Positions 34,991 through 43,465 are shown, counted from the stretch's first letter. The stretch is DNA of 64,000 nucleotides from Lonepinella sp051851555 (GCF_051851555.1 NZ_JBPDVH010000004.1:145012-209011), one strand, 5' to 3'. The notes: generated from the letters alone by a model not told the origin. Made by a program: numbers and translations.

Positions 34991-35731
34991 TTAAAGTAAG
35001 GCGGCGACTTCATCACTGATTTCGGCATTGTGATACACGTTTTGTACGTCATCACAGTCCTCTAACATATCAATTAAACGCAATAATTTCGGGGCATTTT
35101 CCGCATCAAGATCCACCGTGGTTGATGGAATCATGGTCACTTCCGCATTCTCAATTTTAAAGCCGGCTTTTTCAATGCCATCACGCACATCACCGAGATC
35201 TTCCCATGCCGTATAGATTTCAAAAGAACCATCCTCTTGCGCTTGAATATCGTCTGCACCTGCTTCAATGGCTGCTTCAGTTAGCGCATCTTCATCCCCT
35301 GAGGCAATTAAGATCAAGCCCTTTTTGCTGAATAAATAACCGACTGAACCCTCAGTTCCTAAGTTACCACCACATTTAGTAAAACTTGGGCGAACTTGTG
35401 AAATCGTACGGTTGGCATTGTCGCTCAAACATTCGACCATCACTGCTGTGCCACCCGGTCCATAGCCCTCATAGACTTTGGTTTCCATATTGGTGTCATC
35501 GCCACCACCTACACCACGCTCAATGGCACGGTTAATGGTGTCACGAGTCATGTTGCTGGAAAGCGCTTTATCCACTGCTGCACGTAAACGAGGATTCGTG
35601 CCGACATCTCCGCCACCGATTTTTGCCGCAGTGACTAATTCACGGATTAATTTAGTAAATACTTTACCACGTTGTGCATCTTGTGCGGCTTTGCGGTGTT
35701 TGATGTTAGCCCACTTACTGTGTCCTGCCAT
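34991..35731 (-). CDS. yebC: YebC-family protein
   Basis: This 246-residue protein starts MAGHSKWANIKHRKAAQD, the YebC/PmpR hallmark. YebC proteins were long annotated as transcription regulators; recent work also ties the family to ribosome rescue at proline stretches. It sits near ruvCAB, as commonly seen. Confidence 0.95.
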   Translation of the reverse strand: MAGHSKWANIKHRKAAQDAQRGKVFTKLIRELVTAAKIGGGDVGTNPRLRAAVDKALSSNMTRDTINRAIERGVGGGDDTNMETKVYEGYGPGGTAVMVECLSDNANRTISQVRPSFTKCGGNLGTEGSVGYLFSKKGLILIASGDEDALTEAAIEAGADDIQAQEDGSFEIYTAWEDLGDVRDGIEKAGFKIENAEVTMIPSTTVDLDAENAPKLLRLIDMLEDCDDVQNVYHNAEISDEVAALL

Positions 35732-35780
35732 TTGTATGTTTCCTTTTTATTTTTTAAGTTGTCTATTTTATTCGTTATAT

Positions 35781-35972
35781 CGGATTTCGCCGATGGCGAC
35801 TTACTTTTCTTTGCTTGTACAAAGAAAAGTAAGCAAAAGAAAGTACACCCCGACTTCACTGCTTTTCCTTGCTTATGGGGATTTTGCTTAACGGAAAGTT
35901 TTGAACTCGCTTCGCTCAAACATGCAAAACTTTCCTACAAAATACCCCAACGCAAGGGCGGTTCAGACGGGG
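35781..35972. repeat. Structured dispersed repeat, copy 2
   Basis: It has the same layout as 3021-3216. Small hairpin TCGCC-GAT-GGCGA (35787-35799). A 14-bp perfect stem (35800-35813 with 35820-35833) replaces the 15-bp stem of copy 1. An 11-bp stem GGAAAGTTTTG (35893-35903) pairs with 35925-35935. An outer stem CCTTGC/GCAAGG plus GGGG/CCCC replaces CCTGAAAAGGATT. CCCCG (35848-35852) pairs with CGGGG (35968-35972). The loop ACTCGCTTCGCTCA is nearly identical to copy 1 while the stems differ. Confidence 0.85.
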
Positions 35973-36014
35973 CCCCATTACTGATCTTTTTGAAATCAGT
36001 TTCCCTATATTCTT

Positions 36015-36050
36015 CCCCTCTCCCTTTGGGAGAGGGCTAGGGTGAGGGTT
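36015..36050. repeat. CCCCTCTCCC/GGGAGAGGG-CTAGGGTGAGGG repeat copy
   Basis: CCCTCTCCC-TTT-GGGAGAGGG followed by CTAGGGTGAGGGTT, directly at the nudB 3' end. It is of the same family as 15341-15371 and 43973-44057. Confidence 0.8.
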
Positions 36051-36488
36051 CTATGTTATTAAATATTTTTCTATTGCCTGCCGATTATTCGGTGATTTAG
36101 TGAGTTCGGCTGCTTGTTTAGGTTCTAACCATTGATAAGCGAGATGTTCCGTTAATTGGGGAACTTGCTCATCTGGCAGCGCCAACAAAAACCAATGCTC
36201 TTTGCAATGGGTCACATTCGGGGCATATTTATACCGAAAATGCGGGAAAATTTCAAATGTTATCCATTCGTTGCAGTCAAAAAGTGCTAAATTTTCCGCT
36301 TTGATGTCAATGCCTGTTTCTTCTAATACTTCTCGAATAGCCGTTTGTTCGGGTATTTCGTTCTCTGCTAAAGATCCTGTTACCGATTGCCAAAAATTGG
36401 GATCGTCTTGGCGTTGGAGCATGAGGACTTTGTTGCTGTTTTGGGCGTAAATCACAACTAAAACGGAGTTAGGATTTTTATAGTACAT
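36051..36488 (-). CDS. nudB: Dihydroneopterin triphosphate diphosphatase NudB
   Basis: This 145-residue Nudix hydrolase has a complete Nudix box (residues 38-60: G-x5-E-x7-REVLEETGI). It acts early in folate synthesis in E. coli. The order aspS-nudB-yebC-ruv matches H. influenzae; here a membrane-protein gene separates aspS and nudB and overlaps nudB by 11 bases. Confidence 0.92.
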   Translation of the reverse strand: MYYKNPNSVLVVIYAQNSNKVLMLQRQDDPNFWQSVTGSLAENEIPEQTAIREVLEETGIDIKAENLALFDCNEWITFEIFPHFRYKYAPNVTHCKEHWFLLALPDEQVPQLTEHLAYQWLEPKQAAELTKSPNNRQAIEKYLIT

Positions 36489-37041
36489 TATGAATAAAAT
36501 AAGTCAGATAATTAGACAAAATTATACATCCCTGAATAAAGGGTATTGCCAAAATTAGCAGCGTTGAAACCAATAAAAAGCCTCTACACTTCATTGCATT
36601 ATTATCTGCTTTATAACTATACTTAGGAAACGTTATTAATAAAATTTGTGTCCACACTATACAAAGTAAGAGTAACAAATTATATCCCCCAGTAGCCATA
36701 AAGCATTTAATTATTAAATTACTGATAAGAATAGATAAATAAAAAGCACCAACAGGTCTAATAATAATATTGAATCCCTTAAACCACCATTGTTTTGTCA
36801 ATTCTTTATCTGAATTTTTATTATGCCAGTCAATAATACAATATATGGGTACTAGAACGAAAACCACATAAAGAAATACCGTGCTAACAATAATATCATG
36901 AGTAATAAGATGATCTAAATAATTGATCTTAGAAAAAAAGCCTATAAGAAAAAAGAAACCTACGATACATAAATTACTAATCAATATATTTTGAATACCC
37001 ACCCAAAATTCTTTAATTGTATCTGTCAAATCATTCATCAT
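36478..37041 (-). CDS. Uncharacterised membrane protein
   Basis: This 187-residue protein has five or so hydrophobic segments and no motif I recognise. The coding DNA is noticeably more AT-rich than its neighbours, with many Ile, Leu and Asn codons ending in A or T. It is inserted between aspS and nudB and overlaps the nudB start by 11 bases. The two adjacent ATG codons make the start uncertain by one residue. Likely strain-specific; function unknown. Confidence 0.65.
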   Translation of the reverse strand: MMNDLTDTIKEFWVGIQNILISNLCIVGFFFLIGFFSKINYLDHLITHDIIVSTVFLYVVFVLVPIYCIIDWHNKNSDKELTKQWWFKGFNIIIRPVGAFYLSILISNLIIKCFMATGGYNLLLLLCIVWTQILLITFPKYSYKADNNAMKCRGFLLVSTLLILAIPFIQGCIILSNYLTYFIHNVL

Positions 37042-37076
37042 TTTTCTCTCTAATATATAGGCTTTTCCTACAAAAA

Positions 37077-38843
37077 TTATTCAATCTTTGCTTTAACATC
37101 AATCGCCAATTCCGCCAAGGCTTGCGGATTCGCGAAACTTGGGGCATCGGTCATCAAGCACGCTGCTGCGGTGGTTTTTGGGAATGCAATCACATCACGG
37201 ATATTTTCCGTGCCTGTCAATAACATGGTTAAACGGTCTAAACCGAACGCAAGACCTGCGTGTGGTGGGGTGCCGAATTTTAACGCATCTAATAAGAAAC
37301 CGAATTTTTCACGTTGATCTTGCTCGTTAATGCCTAAAATACGGAATACGGTTTGTTGCATTTTCGGGTCGAAAATACGCACCGAACCGCCGCCCACTTC
37401 GTAGCCGTTGATCACCATATCATAAGCATTCGCCACCGCACTGGTTGGATCCGCTTCAAGCTGTTCTGGGCTGAAATCTTTTGGTGAGGTGAATGGGTGG
37501 TGCATGGCGGCAAGATTGCCCTCTTCATCCTGTTCAAACATTGGGAAATCAATCACCCAAAGTGGTTGCCATTCGTTTAGGCGAGTTAAGCCGAGATCAC
37601 GACCGAGTTTTAAGCGTAACGCCCCTAAGGCATCCGTGGTGGTTTGCCATTTGTCTGCACCGAAGAAGATAATATCGCCTGTTTCGGCTTTGACACGATC
37701 TAAAATCGCTTTTAACACCTCTTCCGATAAGAATTTGGCAATCGGGCTTTGCACGCCGTCTAGTCCTGCGTTCACATCATTGACTTTTAACCACGCCAAG
37801 CCTTTCGCACCATAAATGCCGACAAATTGGGTGTATTCGTCAATTTGTTTGCGAGTAATGGTGGATCCGTTTGGTACACGAATTGCCGCCACACGTCCGC
37901 CTTTATCGTTGGCAGGCGTTTTAAATACGCTAAATTCCATCTCACGCACAAGGTCAGAAATGGTGACCATTTCTAATGGGTTACGCAAATCAGGTTTGTC
38001 TGAACCGAAACGTTCCATAGCCTCCTGCCACGTCATCACAGGGAATTTGCCTAAATCCACATTGATGGTGTTGAGCCATAAACCGTGGATCAATTCTTCC
38101 ATTATCGCACGCACTTCAGGGGCGGTTAAAAAGCTGGTTTCCACATCAATTTGGGTAAATTCAGGTTGACGATCCGCACGCAAATCTTCGTCACGGAAAC
38201 ATTTCACAATTTGATAATAACGGTCAAAACCAGACATCATCAAAAGCTGTTTAAATAATTGCGGTGATTGTGGCAAGGCATAGAATTTGCCTTTATGCAC
38301 ACGGCTTGGTACGAGATAGTCTCTTGCACCCTCTGGCGTGGCTTTGGTCAACATTGGAGTTTCAATATCTAAGAAACCCTGTTCGTCCATAAAACGACGA
38401 ACAAAACTAGTAATTTTCGCACGAGTTTTTAAACGTTCCGCCATTTCAGGACGGCGTAAATCTAAATAACGGTATTTTAAGCGTTGTTCTTCGGTGTTAT
38501 TTTGGTTGAAGTCCAACGGCAATACGTCAGAGACATTGTAAATAGCCAATTCGTGCGCCAAAATTTCCACTTCGCCCGTTGCCATATTTTTATTAACTTG
38601 ATTATCAGGACGAGCAATGACTTCGCCTTTGATTTGAATACAAAATTCGTTACGCAGGCTAGCGGCTTGCTCTAAGGCTTGTGGATATTTCGGGTCAAAA
38701 CACACTTGCACAATGCCTTTTACATCACGCATATCAATAAAAATCAATCCACCTAAATCACGGCGTTTATTCACCCAACCGCTTAATGTCACTTGTTGTC
38801 CGATATTGTCACGGTTTAATGCACCGCAATAATGTGTACGCAT
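37077..38843 (-). CDS. aspS: Aspartyl-tRNA synthetase
   Basis: This 588-residue class II synthetase has an N-terminal OB anticodon-binding domain (GWVNKRRDLGGLIFIDMRD), class II motif 2 around FRDEDLRADRQPEF and motif 3 GLAFGLDRLTMLL near the C-terminus. I use the second of two adjacent ATGs (MRTHYCG), as in other bacterial AspRS. Confidence 0.97.
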   Translation of the reverse strand: MRTHYCGALNRDNIGQQVTLSGWVNKRRDLGGLIFIDMRDVKGIVQVCFDPKYPQALEQAASLRNEFCIQIKGEVIARPDNQVNKNMATGEVEILAHELAIYNVSDVLPLDFNQNNTEEQRLKYRYLDLRRPEMAERLKTRAKITSFVRRFMDEQGFLDIETPMLTKATPEGARDYLVPSRVHKGKFYALPQSPQLFKQLLMMSGFDRYYQIVKCFRDEDLRADRQPEFTQIDVETSFLTAPEVRAIMEELIHGLWLNTINVDLGKFPVMTWQEAMERFGSDKPDLRNPLEMVTISDLVREMEFSVFKTPANDKGGRVAAIRVPNGSTITRKQIDEYTQFVGIYGAKGLAWLKVNDVNAGLDGVQSPIAKFLSEEVLKAILDRVKAETGDIIFFGADKWQTTTDALGALRLKLGRDLGLTRLNEWQPLWVIDFPMFEQDEEGNLAAMHHPFTSPKDFSPEQLEADPTSAVANAYDMVINGYEVGGGSVRIFDPKMQQTVFRILGINEQDQREKFGFLLDALKFGTPPHAGLAFGLDRLTMLLTGTENIRDVIAFPKTTAAACLMTDAPSFANPQALAELAIDVKAKIE

Positions 38844-38950
38844 CATATTCTGTTTTCCTTAAAATTATTTTTTAAACATAATCGGTAAATTATAGCTGAA
38901 AAAAAATAAAACTTCTTCTAAAAAATGAGAGTTTGTTGAGGTTTCATTTT

Positions 38951-39018
38951 ACCCCCTATTTTGCCCCTCAAAAAACCTAATTTTGCGATCTTGATTCCAA
39001 AATTGAAATCAAACTCTT
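38951..39018. repeat. 68-base repeat, copy A
   Basis: About four fifths of the bases are shared with 47310-47379, including TTTTGCCCC and the core GATCTTGATTCCAAAATTGAA. The core is a partial palindrome (TTGATT ... AATCAA). Each copy lies about 55-60 bases before a gene start. Confidence 0.7.
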
Positions 39019-39077
39019 GTCGTCATTCTCGTTCATACATAATATCCAATGACGATAAACAACTAAATGGAGATAAG

Positions 39078-39317
39078 ATGATTGAGCTATTAAATTTATT
39101 CAAACTACCCATCGAAAAAGAAACCCTAGAGTCTTGGATAAAGATTATAGAAGATATTGCAAAAGTTGCTATATTGGCTCTGCCTGTGGTAATATTCGGG
39201 CAAGGTGATAGCATATTTAAAGTATCTAGCAGTATTGGATTAGTGGTTATCATTTACTTTCTATTGCTAGCTGGGCGCTATATTCGCCAATATAAATTTC
39301 GTTTACAGGGGGAGTAA
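39078..39317 (+). CDS. Small two-helix membrane protein
   Basis: This 79-residue protein has an amphipathic N-terminus and two hydrophobic segments (about 30-45 and 50-68) followed by an Arg/Lys-rich tail, suggesting an inner-membrane protein with its C-terminus in the cytoplasm. I use ATG 39078, which has GGAG 6 bases upstream; a longer upstream frame would read the repeat. It lies between aspS and cmoA, and I recall a small hypothetical gene at this place in H. influenzae. Function unknown. Confidence 0.7.
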   Translation: MIELLNLFKLPIEKETLESWIKIIEDIAKVAILALPVVIFGQGDSIFKVSSSIGLVVIIYFLLLAGRYIRQYKFRLQGE

Positions 39318-39320
39318 TCT

Positions 39321-39425
39321 ATGTGGCTAACGATTGGTATTTGGGTTCTCGCTTTTATGTCAATGGCGATATGTGGTTTTGCGATTTATGCCTTGAAATC
39401 ATTGCCTGAGCAAAAAAATAAATAA
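39321..39425 (+). CDS. 34-residue membrane mini-protein
   Basis: This small ORF (MWLTIGIWVLAF start, EQKNK end) has a strong ribosome site GGGGGAG 7 bases upstream, partly inside the 3' end of the preceding gene. It encodes one hydrophobic helix with a charged tail. It lies 3 bases after the upstream stop and 3 bases before cmoA, so it is probably part of the same transcript. Function unknown. Confidence 0.65.
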   Translation: MWLTIGIWVLAFMSMAICGFAIYALKSLPEQKNK

Positions 39426-39428
39426 CAT

Positions 39429-40154
39429 ATGAATAAAGACCGAATTTTCTCCGCCCCCATTGAAAAACTGGGCGATTTTACTTTTGATGAAAACGTGGCG
39501 GAAGTGTTTCCCGATATGATTCAACGCTCCGTACCGGGGTATTCTAATATCATTACAGCTATCGGCATGTTGGCAAATCGTTTTGTCACGGCGAATAGCC
39601 ATGTCTATGATTTAGGTTGTTCTCGTGGCGCAGCGACACTTTCTGCTCGCCGAAATATTCAACAACCGAACGTGAAAATTATCGGTGTGGATAATTCACA
39701 GCCGATGGTAGAACGTTGTCGTCAGCATATTCAAGCCTATCATAGCGAGATTCCAGTAGAAATTTTTTGTGATGATATTCGCAACATCAGCATTGAAAAT
39801 GCCTCTATGGTGATTTTAAATTTCACCTTACAATTTTTACCACCTGAAGATCGTCAAACCTTGTTGGAAAAAATCTATCAAGGCTTAAACCCAAATGGCG
39901 TGTTGGTGTTGTCGGAAAAATTTCGTTTTGAAGATGAAAACGTGGATAATTTGCTGATTGATTTACATCATCAATTTAAACGTGCTAATGGTTACAGCGA
40001 ATTAGAAGTGAGCCAAAAACGCACCGCACTGGAAAATGTGATGCGACCCGATAGCGTCAATACCCATAAAGTGCGGTTAAAAAACATTGGATTTTCGCAA
40101 GTGGAATTGTGGTTTCAGTGTTTTAATTTTGGATCCATGGTGGCGGTGAAATAG
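39429..40154 (+). CDS. cmoA: Carboxy-S-adenosyl-L-methionine synthase CmoA
   Basis: This 241-residue SAM-dependent enzyme makes carboxy-SAM from SAM and prephenate for tRNA wobble uridine modification (cmo5U). Motif I VYDLGCSRGAAT is at 59-70. Its start matches CmoA proteins (DRIFSAPIEKLGDFTFDENVAEVFPDM region). Its partner cmoB is not in the window. Confidence 0.95.
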   Translation: MNKDRIFSAPIEKLGDFTFDENVAEVFPDMIQRSVPGYSNIITAIGMLANRFVTANSHVYDLGCSRGAATLSARRNIQQPNVKIIGVDNSQPMVERCRQHIQAYHSEIPVEIFCDDIRNISIENASMVILNFTLQFLPPEDRQTLLEKIYQGLNPNGVLVLSEKFRFEDENVDNLLIDLHHQFKRANGYSELEVSQKRTALENVMRPDSVNTHKVRLKNIGFSQVELWFQCFNFGSMVAVK

Positions 40155-40169
40155 TCCGCATACCAATAG

Positions 40170-40238
40170 CCCCGTACTTACGTATGGGGTTAAGCATGGT
40201 TACGCCACGCCGTGGCTAATGCCAACACAATCGTAACC
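40170..40238. other. Structured intergenic element after cmoA
   Basis: CCCCGTAC (40170-40177) pairs with GTATGGGG (40182-40189). Just after, GGTTACG (40198-40204) pairs with CGTAACC (40232-40238) around a palindrome GCCACG-C-CGTGGC. It may be a 3' UTR structure or a dispersed element. Confidence 0.5.
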
Positions 40239-40261
40239 TTGTACGTCACTGCAAGACAAAC

Positions 40262-40295
40262 AAAAACGCTGAATAATAACTTATTCAGCGTTTTT
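40262..40295. terminator. Bidirectional terminator between cmoA and cydX
   Basis: AAAAACGCTGAATAA (40262-40276) pairs perfectly with TTATTCAGCGTTTTT (40281-40295) over 15 bp with a 4-base loop. T-runs exist on both strands. Confidence 0.95.
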
Positions 40296-40313
40296 CTTCT
40301 TTATCGGCATTGA

Positions 40314-40412
40314 CTATTTGTCAAATGAACCTTTGTCCTCGAGTTTTGTCACCACTTTGACACTAAGCCAAACGGTAGCTAAAACACCAATTACCCAAGC
40401 TGCATATACCAT
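40314..40412 (-). CDS. cydX: Cytochrome bd small subunit CydX
   Basis: This 32-residue single-helix protein begins MVYAAWVIGVLA and ends in a charged tail (KLEDKGSFDK). Its position 14 bases after cydB and its Trp-containing N-terminal helix fit CydX, which stabilises the bd oxidase haems. A GGAG ribosome site precedes it. Confidence 0.85.
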   Translation of the reverse strand: MVYAAWVIGVLATVWLSVKVVTKLEDKGSFDK

Positions 40413-40426
40413 TGTAATTCTCCTTT

Positions 40427-41563
40427 TTAGTATGCTGTCGTTTTGTTTTCTTCGATGTATTTCGCATCGATACGACCGAACATTTTGTAGTATGACCAAA
40501 TGGTGTAAGACAAGGCAATTACCACAAACACTAATGCAAAGTAGAACATTAAGGTTAAGGTTAAGTGACTTGATGTTGAATCCCACATCAATAAGCTCAT
40601 ATCAGGATGCGTAATGGATGGCATCACAAATGGGAACATAGACACACCACAGCTCACGATCACGCCCAACATGGTTAATGATGAGAAGAAGAACGCAAAG
40701 CCAGAGCGGTTCGCTTTAGAGGCGGCGATATTTAATAACGCACCAATCACTGCAATGGCAGGGAAAATATACAATACTGGTAAGTCATTGTAATTTCTGA
40801 ACCATGCACCAGTTTCAAGTACGACAGTTTTACCTAATGGTGAAGACACCGCATTGTGGTCAATCACGCTCGTTACAATGAAACCATCTTTGAATAATAA
40901 CCATACACCTGCAAGCACAAATGTCACTAAGGTAGCAAAAGCACCTACTTGTGATACAGCTCTTGCACGATTGCGTAATTCGGCAGTGGTTTTCATTTGT
41001 AACCAAGCTGCACCTTGTGTGGTTAACATTGATAAGCTAATTAAGCCACAAAGTAACGCAAATGGATTTAATAATTCAAAGAATCCGCCGGTGTATTTGA
41101 TTTGCATAATGTCGTTGAATTCAAATGGCACGCCTTGTAATAAGTTACCAAAGGCCACACCGAAAACTAATGACGGCACAAAACCACCAATGAATAAACC
41201 TGCATCCCATGCTTTACGCCACGTTGGATTATCGATTTTCGCACGATATTCTAAGCCCACAGGACGGAAGAATAAGGCAGCTAGAACCAAAATCATGGCA
41301 ATATAAAAGCCTGAGAAAGACACGGCATAAACGATTGGCCATGCGGCGAACATTGCGCCCCCTGCGGTTAATAACCAAACTTGGTTACCGTCCCAATGCG
41401 GTGCAATAGTGTTCAACATAACACGTTTTTCAACTTCTTTTTTACCGGTGAATGGTAATAAGGTTAATACGCCCATATCGAAACCGTCTGTGACACAGAA
41501 ACCGATTAACAATACGAGGATAAGAATCCACCAAATAAAGCGTAGAATTTCATAATCAATCAT
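40427..41563 (-). CDS. cydB: Cytochrome bd oxidase subunit II
   Basis: This 378-residue membrane protein has eight or nine hydrophobic segments, starting MIDYEILRFIWWILI, with the GxxMGVLTLLPF region near the start. It pairs with CydA in the bd quinol oxidase. It is 14 bases after cydA. Confidence 0.96.
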   Translation of the reverse strand: MIDYEILRFIWWILILVLLIGFCVTDGFDMGVLTLLPFTGKKEVEKRVMLNTIAPHWDGNQVWLLTAGGAMFAAWPIVYAVSFSGFYIAMILVLAALFFRPVGLEYRAKIDNPTWRKAWDAGLFIGGFVPSLVFGVAFGNLLQGVPFEFNDIMQIKYTGGFFELLNPFALLCGLISLSMLTTQGAAWLQMKTTAELRNRARAVSQVGAFATLVTFVLAGVWLLFKDGFIVTSVIDHNAVSSPLGKTVVLETGAWFRNYNDLPVLYIFPAIAVIGALLNIAASKANRSGFAFFFSSLTMLGVIVSCGVSMFPFVMPSITHPDMSLLMWDSTSSHLTLTLMFYFALVFVVIALSYTIWSYYKMFGRIDAKYIEENKTTAY

Positions 41564-41577
41564 CGTCTAACTCCTAC

Positions 41578-43140
41578 TTATTTAGTTGATTGCTCAAAAT
41601 AATAGCGACCTGTTTTTAATGCACTTGGACCAAGACGACCATATTTGAACATTAAATACATTTCTGCGACTAAGAAAATAGTATAAAGCGCACAGATCAA
41701 GCCAATGGAGAACCAAAGATCACCCGTACCTAATGATGAGTTGGCCACACCAACAGGTAACACATCTTGAATTGCCCAAGGTTGACGACCATATTCGGCT
41801 AAGAACCAACCACATTCAATGGCAACCCATGGCAATGGTAAGCCCCATAATAAACCACGGAGCAATAAGCCACTTTTATCGGTTTTATTACGCCATGCTT
41901 GAACAAATGCACCTAAGATTAATAAACCAATCACACCCGCAAGACCTGACATCACACGGAATGACCAGAATAATGGGGTGACATTTGGAATACTATCCGC
42001 AGCAGCTGCACGGATTTGGCTTTCAGTGGCATCTACCACTTTATCGGTATAACGTTTTAATAATAAACCGAAACCTAAATCTTTACGCGCTTCTAAGAAT
42101 TGTGCTTTGGTTGCTTCGTCAATTTGACCCGCTTTTTTCTGAGCACGCAATTCTTCTAATAAACCATAGGCAACAATACCGTTACGAACACGTTGTGTAT
42201 TGGCTACTTCTAAGTCAATTAAGCCTGGGTAAGTGCCATCAAGTGAACGGGTTGCAATCATACCACCCATAAATGGAATTTTGATTTCGGCATCATTTTT
42301 ACGTTCTGCTTGATTTGGAATGGCAAACAATGTCCAAGAGGCTGGCGCAGGTTGTGTATGCCATTCCCCTTCCATTGCGGCAAATTTTACCGGTTGATCG
42401 GTTACTGTTTGATAAGCGGATTCATCACCCATAATAATGGTGCTACCGGTGGCCACTAAACCAAAGGTCGCCGCAATCGCAAAAGAACGTTTAGCAAAAG
42501 CTAAATCACGGCCTTTTAAGATGTAGAATGCACTGATCGCTAACACAAACATGGCACCCGCTACATAACCAGATGATAAGGTATGTAACAATTTATGTTG
42601 TGCTGCTGGGTTTAACCATAAATCTAAGAAACTGGTCATCTCCATACGCATGGTTTCAAAATTAAATTCTGAACCTGCTGGGAATTGCATCCAACCATTT
42701 GCCACTAAAATCCACATGGCAGAAAGGTTTGAACCAAATGCGACGCAGTAAGTAGAAATTAAATGTTGTTTTTTAGATAAGCGATCCCAACCAAAGAGGA
42801 ACAAGCCCACAAATGTTGACTCTAGGAAGAAAGCTAACAAGGCTTCGATAGCTAAAGGAGCCCCGAAGATGTCACCTACATAATGAGAATAATATGACCA
42901 GTTAGTACCAAATTGGAATTCCATGGTGATACCAGTCGTTACCCCTAAGGCGAAGTTAATGGCAAATAACTTACCCCAGAATTTAGTCATATCTTTATAA
43001 ACTTCTTTGCCTGTCGCCACATAAGCGGTTTCCATAATCACAAGAATAAAGGAAAGACCCAATGTTAACGGAACAAACAAGAAGTGATATAACGCAGTTA
43101 ACGCAAACTGCAAACGAGATAGTTCAACAACGTCTAACAT
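41578..43140 (-). CDS. cydA: Cytochrome bd oxidase subunit I
   Basis: This 520-residue membrane protein carries the haem ligand His19 (ALYHFLFVPLTLG) and the quinol loop. The C-terminal region has the conserved GRQPWAIQDVLPV. The oxidase reduces oxygen with high affinity. Upstream DNA has FNR-like and ArcA-like sites, consistent with induction at low oxygen. Confidence 0.97.
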   Translation of the reverse strand: MLDVVELSRLQFALTALYHFLFVPLTLGLSFILVIMETAYVATGKEVYKDMTKFWGKLFAINFALGVTTGITMEFQFGTNWSYYSHYVGDIFGAPLAIEALLAFFLESTFVGLFLFGWDRLSKKQHLISTYCVAFGSNLSAMWILVANGWMQFPAGSEFNFETMRMEMTSFLDLWLNPAAQHKLLHTLSSGYVAGAMFVLAISAFYILKGRDLAFAKRSFAIAATFGLVATGSTIIMGDESAYQTVTDQPVKFAAMEGEWHTQPAPASWTLFAIPNQAERKNDAEIKIPFMGGMIATRSLDGTYPGLIDLEVANTQRVRNGIVAYGLLEELRAQKKAGQIDEATKAQFLEARKDLGFGLLLKRYTDKVVDATESQIRAAAADSIPNVTPLFWSFRVMSGLAGVIGLLILGAFVQAWRNKTDKSGLLLRGLLWGLPLPWVAIECGWFLAEYGRQPWAIQDVLPVGVANSSLGTGDLWFSIGLICALYTIFLVAEMYLMFKYGRLGPSALKTGRYYFEQSTK

Positions 43141-43376
43141 CTCACAACTCCTTGTAAATATGCTACAAGATTATATTTCGATTATCGTCCAAAAACGTAA
43201 TCACCCCGATTTTCTCTTAATGCACTACACATCAAAAGTAACCTTTTATACAAATTATTTAACAATCTTTATTCATTTAATAAATAATAGATTAGCCAAA
43301 TAATCCAAGATCGGGGCTATTCTACTACTTTTTATGCGGATAAAAAACAGAAAAAATGTTAACTAGATCACATTTC

Positions 43377-43390
43377 TAGATCTAAATCAA
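43377..43390. promoter_or_regulatory. FNR-like box upstream of cydA
   Basis: On the minus strand TTGATTTAGATCTA matches the FNR dyad TTGAT-N4-ATCAA at nine of ten defined positions. Confidence 0.55.
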
Positions 43391-43448
43391 AAAAATCGTA
43401 AATTTATTTGCTTTGTCACATTTGATCTGTCGCAAAATTAAATATTTA

Positions 43449-43465
43449 TTAACAAATCTTTAACA
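43449..43465. promoter_or_regulatory. ArcA-like direct repeats upstream of cydA
   Basis: On the minus strand TGTTAAAGATTTGTTAA contains two TGTTAA units 11 bases apart, the spacing known for ArcA direct repeats. It is followed by TAATAAATATTTAA. Confidence 0.5.

Larger units (their letters stand above)
35732..36050. other. 319-base intergenic stretch filled by repeats
   Basis: Between yebC and nudB there is no credible gene. It holds copy 2 of the structured repeat (35781-35972) and a CCCTCTCCC-type repeat (36015-36050). Open frames here simply read through the repeat. Confidence 0.8.

Noticed and set aside
35672..36040. 122-codon plus-strand frame across the yebC-nudB gap
   Set aside because: It reads through yebC antisense sequence, the structured repeat and the CCCTCTCCC repeat. 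The repeat's conservation is in paired bases, not codons.
40413..40586. Longer 90-codon frame containing cydX
   Set aside because: The upstream part is out-of-frame cydB sequence. The 32-residue CydX with its own ribosome site is the real product.
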